In this document: positions 60,400-64,000 of the stretch, piece by piece | Layout: the number at the start of each line of letters is the position of its first letter | Numbering within the stretch: the first letter of the stretch is position 1 | Origin: Flabesymbios commensalis | Lineage: Eukaryota; Annelida; Polychaeta; Terebellida; Flabelligeridae | Reading direction: 5' to 3' | NCBI GenBank assembly: GCA_964017125.1 | Contig: OZ024908.1 | Span: 86,166,618 to 86,230,617 of the forward strand | Length of the DNA stretch: 64,000 nt | The notes under the pieces: model-generated | The model's database searches: none | The model's input: the letters and a program-made list of their open reading frames with translations, nothing else | Told to the model about the DNA's origin: nothing | Position numbers and translations under genes: made by a program

Positions 60400-60874
60400 T
60401 AAGTCCCGCTTTCCATGTAAGCAGAAACGTACGCGAGTACACGCGTGAGGAAACGCGCACAGACATTAAACTAGTGCGAGTGTTTCCATGCTAGCGCGTT
60501 TCAGCGAGCGTGTTGGGGGTTCCAGTGGAATTCCACATGGCGTGACTTCATTCCCGCAAGCTTTAAAATGGAAAGTGGAAGTCTGGAACATGCAAATGTT
60601 ACTCTGTTATAAGTATAGAATGCAGCGGAATCGACATCGCATAATGCAGATAGTTAGGGCCACCCACATATTCTGGGTGCGCGAAATTCTGAGGAGGAGA
60701 GAAGAAAAAGGTGCCTATCTGGTGAGGGAGCTACAGTTGGATCCCGAAAAGCACCATCAATTGGCCTACTTCCGAATGTTGATTAACCTTTTTACTGCTA
60801 CTGCTCAAAATGAAATAAAAGAAACGATCCGCGGTATAGGCCCTAGGTTGATTCTGTTATACCACGCTATATGA
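60400..60874 (+). pseudogene. PIF/Harbinger transposase N-terminal fragment
   Basis: The frame 60488-60874 encodes 128 residues. About residues 45-100 (RHRIMQIVRATHIFWVREIL, RRREEKG, LVRELQLDPEKHHQLAYFRM) match the N-terminal part of HARBI1-like PIF/Harbinger transposases, whose full length is usually 350-450 residues. The DDE nuclease region is absent: the sequence passes into a short palindromic repeat at about 60830. Just upstream, 60405-60500 has GTAAGTCCCGCTTTCCATG and ACGCGTGAGGAAACGCGC, possibly an element end. A dead fragment rather than a domesticated gene. Confidence 0.65.
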
Positions 60875-61135
60875 CGATCTTGTCATACCGCGGTATATGA
60901 CGATCTTGTTATACCGCAGTAGCCTATTAATGATTCTGTATTCTGTAATCCGCGGTATGGACCAAGGTTGATTCTGTAATACCACATATATATATGACGA
61001 TCTTGTTATACAGCGGTATGACGATCTTGTTATACCGCGTAGGCCTATGACGATCCTGTTACACCGCCGTGATGATGATTCTGTTATACTGCAGTATTTA
61101 AGCGGTATGTGATCATCATGCTACCGCGGTATAGA
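60830..61135. repeat. Repeat of TTATACCGCGGTAT and GACGATCTTG
   Basis: About nine irregular units combining a 12-base palindrome ATACCGCGGTAT and its variants with TGACGATCTTGTT or GATTCTGTTATAC. GCGG-containing palindromes are unusual in this AT-rich DNA. Confidence 0.8.
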
Positions 61136-61139
61136 AATA

Positions 61140-61435
61140 GGCCATATTAGTTTTTATGCAAATAAATAGAATTATTTTAGTTATTTAAAGTGCACCACTA
61201 TGCAATCATCGTCGTAATGTGCTCATTTAAACGGAGGGGACTATTTAGCGCCAATAGCCTAATTCAGGAATGGCACGTAACGTTAGATCTTTTGATGATA
61301 GTTCCTGTTTTACAAATCGCCTGTGCGATGTTATGCTTGTGCAAGATCACAGCAAGGAGGACAATAACAATTTATTGCGTGTATGTAACCAATTTACTAA
61401 GTAGGCCTACACCTTTTCTTTATTCACCGCTGACA
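61140..61435. other. AT-rich spacer, no gene
   Basis: A 107-codon frame at 61190-61513 runs into a family E palindrome; no domain recognised. Confidence 0.4.
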
Positions 61436-61439
61436 CATT

Positions 61440-61544
61440 CCAGCGAACACGACACGTTGAAACCATGCTGTTTTAAAGTTGGCACAACGTCTTCGACGGT
61501 CGTCCAACATTAAACATCATTGTTTGAGCATGTCGTGTTTGCTG
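61440..61544. repeat. Family E palindrome, last in window
   Basis: CAGCGAACACGACACGTTG to CATGTCGTGTTTGCTG; centre CAACGTCTTCGACGGTCG. Confidence 0.75.
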
Positions 61545-61549
61545 ATGAA

Positions 61550-62585
61550 CTGTCTGGCCGGCCGTCTCTGTACATTTAACTAAAATTAACAGTAGGCCAC
61601 TGGAGCTTAACAGATCTCACATTGTGACGGCGAGTTATACCACATATCTTGCCCACTCTAATCTACAATGCCGGTGATTAAAGCACAATGCCGGGCCAAT
61701 CTCACAAATAAAAATACTTGTGCAAGCACGCAAAAATGCGTTGTGACCTCATGAATAATACATTCTGGGAAGCGAGATAATTTCATCCTGCAGTCTTCAG
61801 AAGTATTCGTTCTCACTCGACAACAACTAGGTCTTCTGTCATGATGGATAATTCTAGCAAATCTCGTCGATTTTCAAAGCCTCGTGAATAATTGAATTAT
61901 ACGATACAAAGCCTACCCCCTCATTTTACCTGTCAATCAGTTTAAAGAATAGACCTACACCTAATTTTTGCACGCAATAGAGCAGCGTATGTGCTATTAA
62001 AACGTCTATAGGCCTACTACCAGTCTAATCACGCCTTGTGTGATCCCATAGCGTGCACAGGGTCGGTGTAGATCCTTTCCAACTGACATTTCGGCCTATT
62101 GCGCACTTCAATCTGTTCACTATACATGGAGTGTTTTCACGGAGCACAATACACGGAAAATACCCCACTGCGTGACGACACACTGGCTGGATGACTCTTT
62201 GATCGCGCGCGAGTGTCAAGACGTGCGCGTTTCAATCGATCCTGAATCGACTTTTTTCCCGCGCGCGTTTAGTCTCCATGGTTTTTAAAAAAATAATGAA
62301 TGCTTTTTCAAACAAACACATCATCTGTTTGACTAGTTGCCTTTTAAGACTGACAAAAATGTATAGTAATTAATAGCAAATTGTCGATTTTCTTAATTCT
62401 TACGTTGTTATAACAGATTGGCCAATCTAGTACAATCTTAAATAACAGAGAAGTGGTTGATGAGATTACTCCACCCTGGTCGTTTGAATCAGAATGCTCC
62501 ATTAAAATTCGAAATATCGCAGGCACGATGAACAATAAGTTCCCTTTTTAAGAACATAGCCATTGACACTTTTGTTGCAGCACTT
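61550..62585. other. 1 kb without recognised features
   Basis: No repeat family or gene was recognised. Frames are short and on both strands. Some GCGCGCG-rich pieces near 62205-62265. Confidence 0.4.
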
Positions 62586-62589
62586 TTTA

Positions 62590-62850
62590 TTTCTCAGTCA
62601 TTTAAAGCTGGACTTGCTAACACAATTCCCCCCAGTTTAACCATTACAATGCTGAAATATCTTTGTATAAACCATAGAGACCAAAGGATTTTCATCAATT
62701 TGAAATCACCATAAATGTCTTAGTTTTTTCTTTCCGCTACATTTAAATACCTATGTTAGGGGTCTACGGCCATTATAAATATTTACTCTTAAGTGCAGGG
62801 AGCATCTTTATTCTGAAGTCAATAGACATCAGAATCTTAGGTGAAAAGGT
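62590..62850 (-). mobile_element. D hairpin half and family A MITE, reversed
   Basis: D start CATTTAAAGCTGGACTTGC, then AACCATTACAATGCTGAAAT and the A body in reverse up to GCAGGGAGCATCTTTATTC. The hairpin side is incomplete. Confidence 0.6.
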
Positions 62851-63033
62851 TAACAACAGAGAACTGCCTGATGACAAAAAGTCCACCCTGATCGTTTGAA
62901 TGATCCTTGAAATTAGAAACACAACAGGTTTAACTCTGGTGTTGCAGAATTCCTTGTTTCGATTTCTCAGCCATTTAAAGCTGGAATCCTTTTTTGAAAA
63001 ATGGTCATCTCCAAAATTGAATGATTTTTATTA

Positions 63034-63284
63034 ACTAAATATCTCCAAGAAACTATTTTATTGATTGCAATGGCCTTTAACACCTCAGAATCTATGTCTA
63101 AAGACCTCAGATTTCGACCTCTAAAGATGATCCCCTCACTGAAATAATTAAAATATTTATAATGGCTGTAGACAATAACATAGGTATTCAAAAGAAGCGG
63201 AAAGAGCTAGATAACTAACACATTTATGATGATATCAAATTGGTCTCCATGTTTTATACAAAAATATGTCAGCATTGTGAAGGT
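63034..63284 (+). mobile_element. Family A MITE, degraded start
   Basis: Hairpin remnant GTCTAAAGACCTCAG and GACCTCTAAAGATG, body with ATAGGTATTCAAAAGAAG, end CAGCATTGTGAAGGTTAA. Confidence 0.55.
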
Positions 63285-63805
63285 TAATGGTTTTTTCAGC
63301 ATTTGTTTTTGACACACATGATCAGCTATTTGGTTGGTTGTCCTTTAAGGCTGACGCCCATACGTCAGAGCTTGGTGGTGATGGTTCTACCCATCCTACG
63401 GGGATAGCAGTGCCACCCGCCACGTCAGGCACACAAAACGTATCCCACGCCTGCCTGCAAACAAAAAAAAGGTCATCAAAATAAAAACAGTAACTATTTG
63501 CGATATAATCCATTTTGGAACTATATCAATGCATGAGTTCTGAAATTTTATGATCACAGCGTATTGTTGTGTTTTTTGCAAAATGGATTGATCGGTGGTA
63601 ATTTTTTTAAGGAATATCGGCATGCGAGAGCCATAGTGGGATCTTTTATTTGTTTCGAACATCCTACAAATCAGTTCAGCAATACAAAAAAAAATGCCAT
63701 CAACCCCATCCCTGCCATTTTTACTAATGTCGAAATCAGGCCCTTCAATCAGTGTATAGATTTGTTCCAAATCTATTCAGATCTTGGCCATAGTATGTGT
63801 TATGG
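63285..63805. other. Spacer, overlapping frames without support
   Basis: Overlapping frames of 63-124 codons on both strands. None shows a domain, splice logic or codon pattern, so none is called. Confidence 0.4.
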
Positions 63806-63814
63806 TTTTTACAG

Positions 63815-64000
63815 AGCGGGGATGTACGTCAGATTCTGACGTTTAAAATCGATATCCACACTGTAAGAGTAACACTATTTATTATGGTCTTTGACCAGTA
63901 ACATAGGTATTTAAATAAATCGGAAAGAGCTAACTAAAGACATTTACGATGATGTCAAATTGAAAAAAAATCTTTGGTCTCCATGGTTTCTACATAAATA
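63815..64000 (+). mobile_element. Family A MITE, cut by the window end
   Basis: Hairpin with GTACGTCAGATTCTGACG, body with AACATAGGTATTTAAATAAA, running out of the window in CTCCATGGTTTCTACATAAA. The outer left end is degenerate. Confidence 0.65.

Noticed and set aside
63396-63839. Overlapping 91- and 124-residue frames on opposite strands
   Set aside because: Neither shows a domain or splice context, and part is MITE sequence.

Overview
This is metazoan nuclear DNA: introns have GT-AG boundaries, coding exons are sparse, and most of the window is repeats. There are no bacterial operons or ribosome binding sites. TIR-domain (TICAM-like) adaptor genes next to hAT, PIF/Harbinger, piggyBac-like, tRNA-SINE and Ty3-type LTR remains suggest a marine invertebrate, perhaps a deuterostome. 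The species cannot be fixed from sequence alone.

Layout. 1-1105 is a minisatellite. 2109-12890 on the + strand is a five-exon gene (TIRA in this text). Its model of about 1149 residues has a TICAM-like TIR domain, a charged coiled coil and a long Pro/Gln/Tyr-rich tail. Its introns hold minisatellites, a 161-bp tandem array, an inverted repeat and MITEs. 12.9-24 kb has no recognisable gene and is filled with MITEs, a nested solo LTR and a recent 634-bp tandem duplication. 24331-26487 is a non-autonomous hAT element with a perfect 8-bp target duplication. 27026-32106 is a fossil Ty3/gypsy-like LTR element with matching 6-bp flanks, sitting inside a MITE. 33-62 kb is packed with a family of roughly 100-bp palindromes (family E), tRNA-derived SINEs and more MITEs. 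Two minus-strand paralogues lie in it, TIRB (41470-42651) and TIRC (51030-52559), on a segmental duplication of at least 4.3 kb. Near 60.5 kb is a PIF/Harbinger transposase fragment. The last 2 kb holds MITEs only.

How the genes relate. All three share the same TIR family features and probably act as cytoplasmic innate-immune signalling adaptors (inference). In TIRB and TIRC the TIR domain is split near the BB loop by a Cys/Thr/Pro repeat tract of about 210 and 330 residues. Transposable elements have changed TIRC directly: a seven-unit coding minisatellite, an in-frame exonised palindrome, and a MITE inserted at a TTAA that supplies its stop codon.

Mobile DNA. Four families of short elements (called A, B, C and G here) all begin TTAACCCTT and sit in TTAA targets like piggyBac relatives, yet each carries a different, strongly conserved internal palindrome. 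Nesting gives a relative order: family E before A; family B before C and SINE; family G before B and the LTR element; family A before the solo LTR. All positions and homologies come from reading by eye; no search or fold was run.
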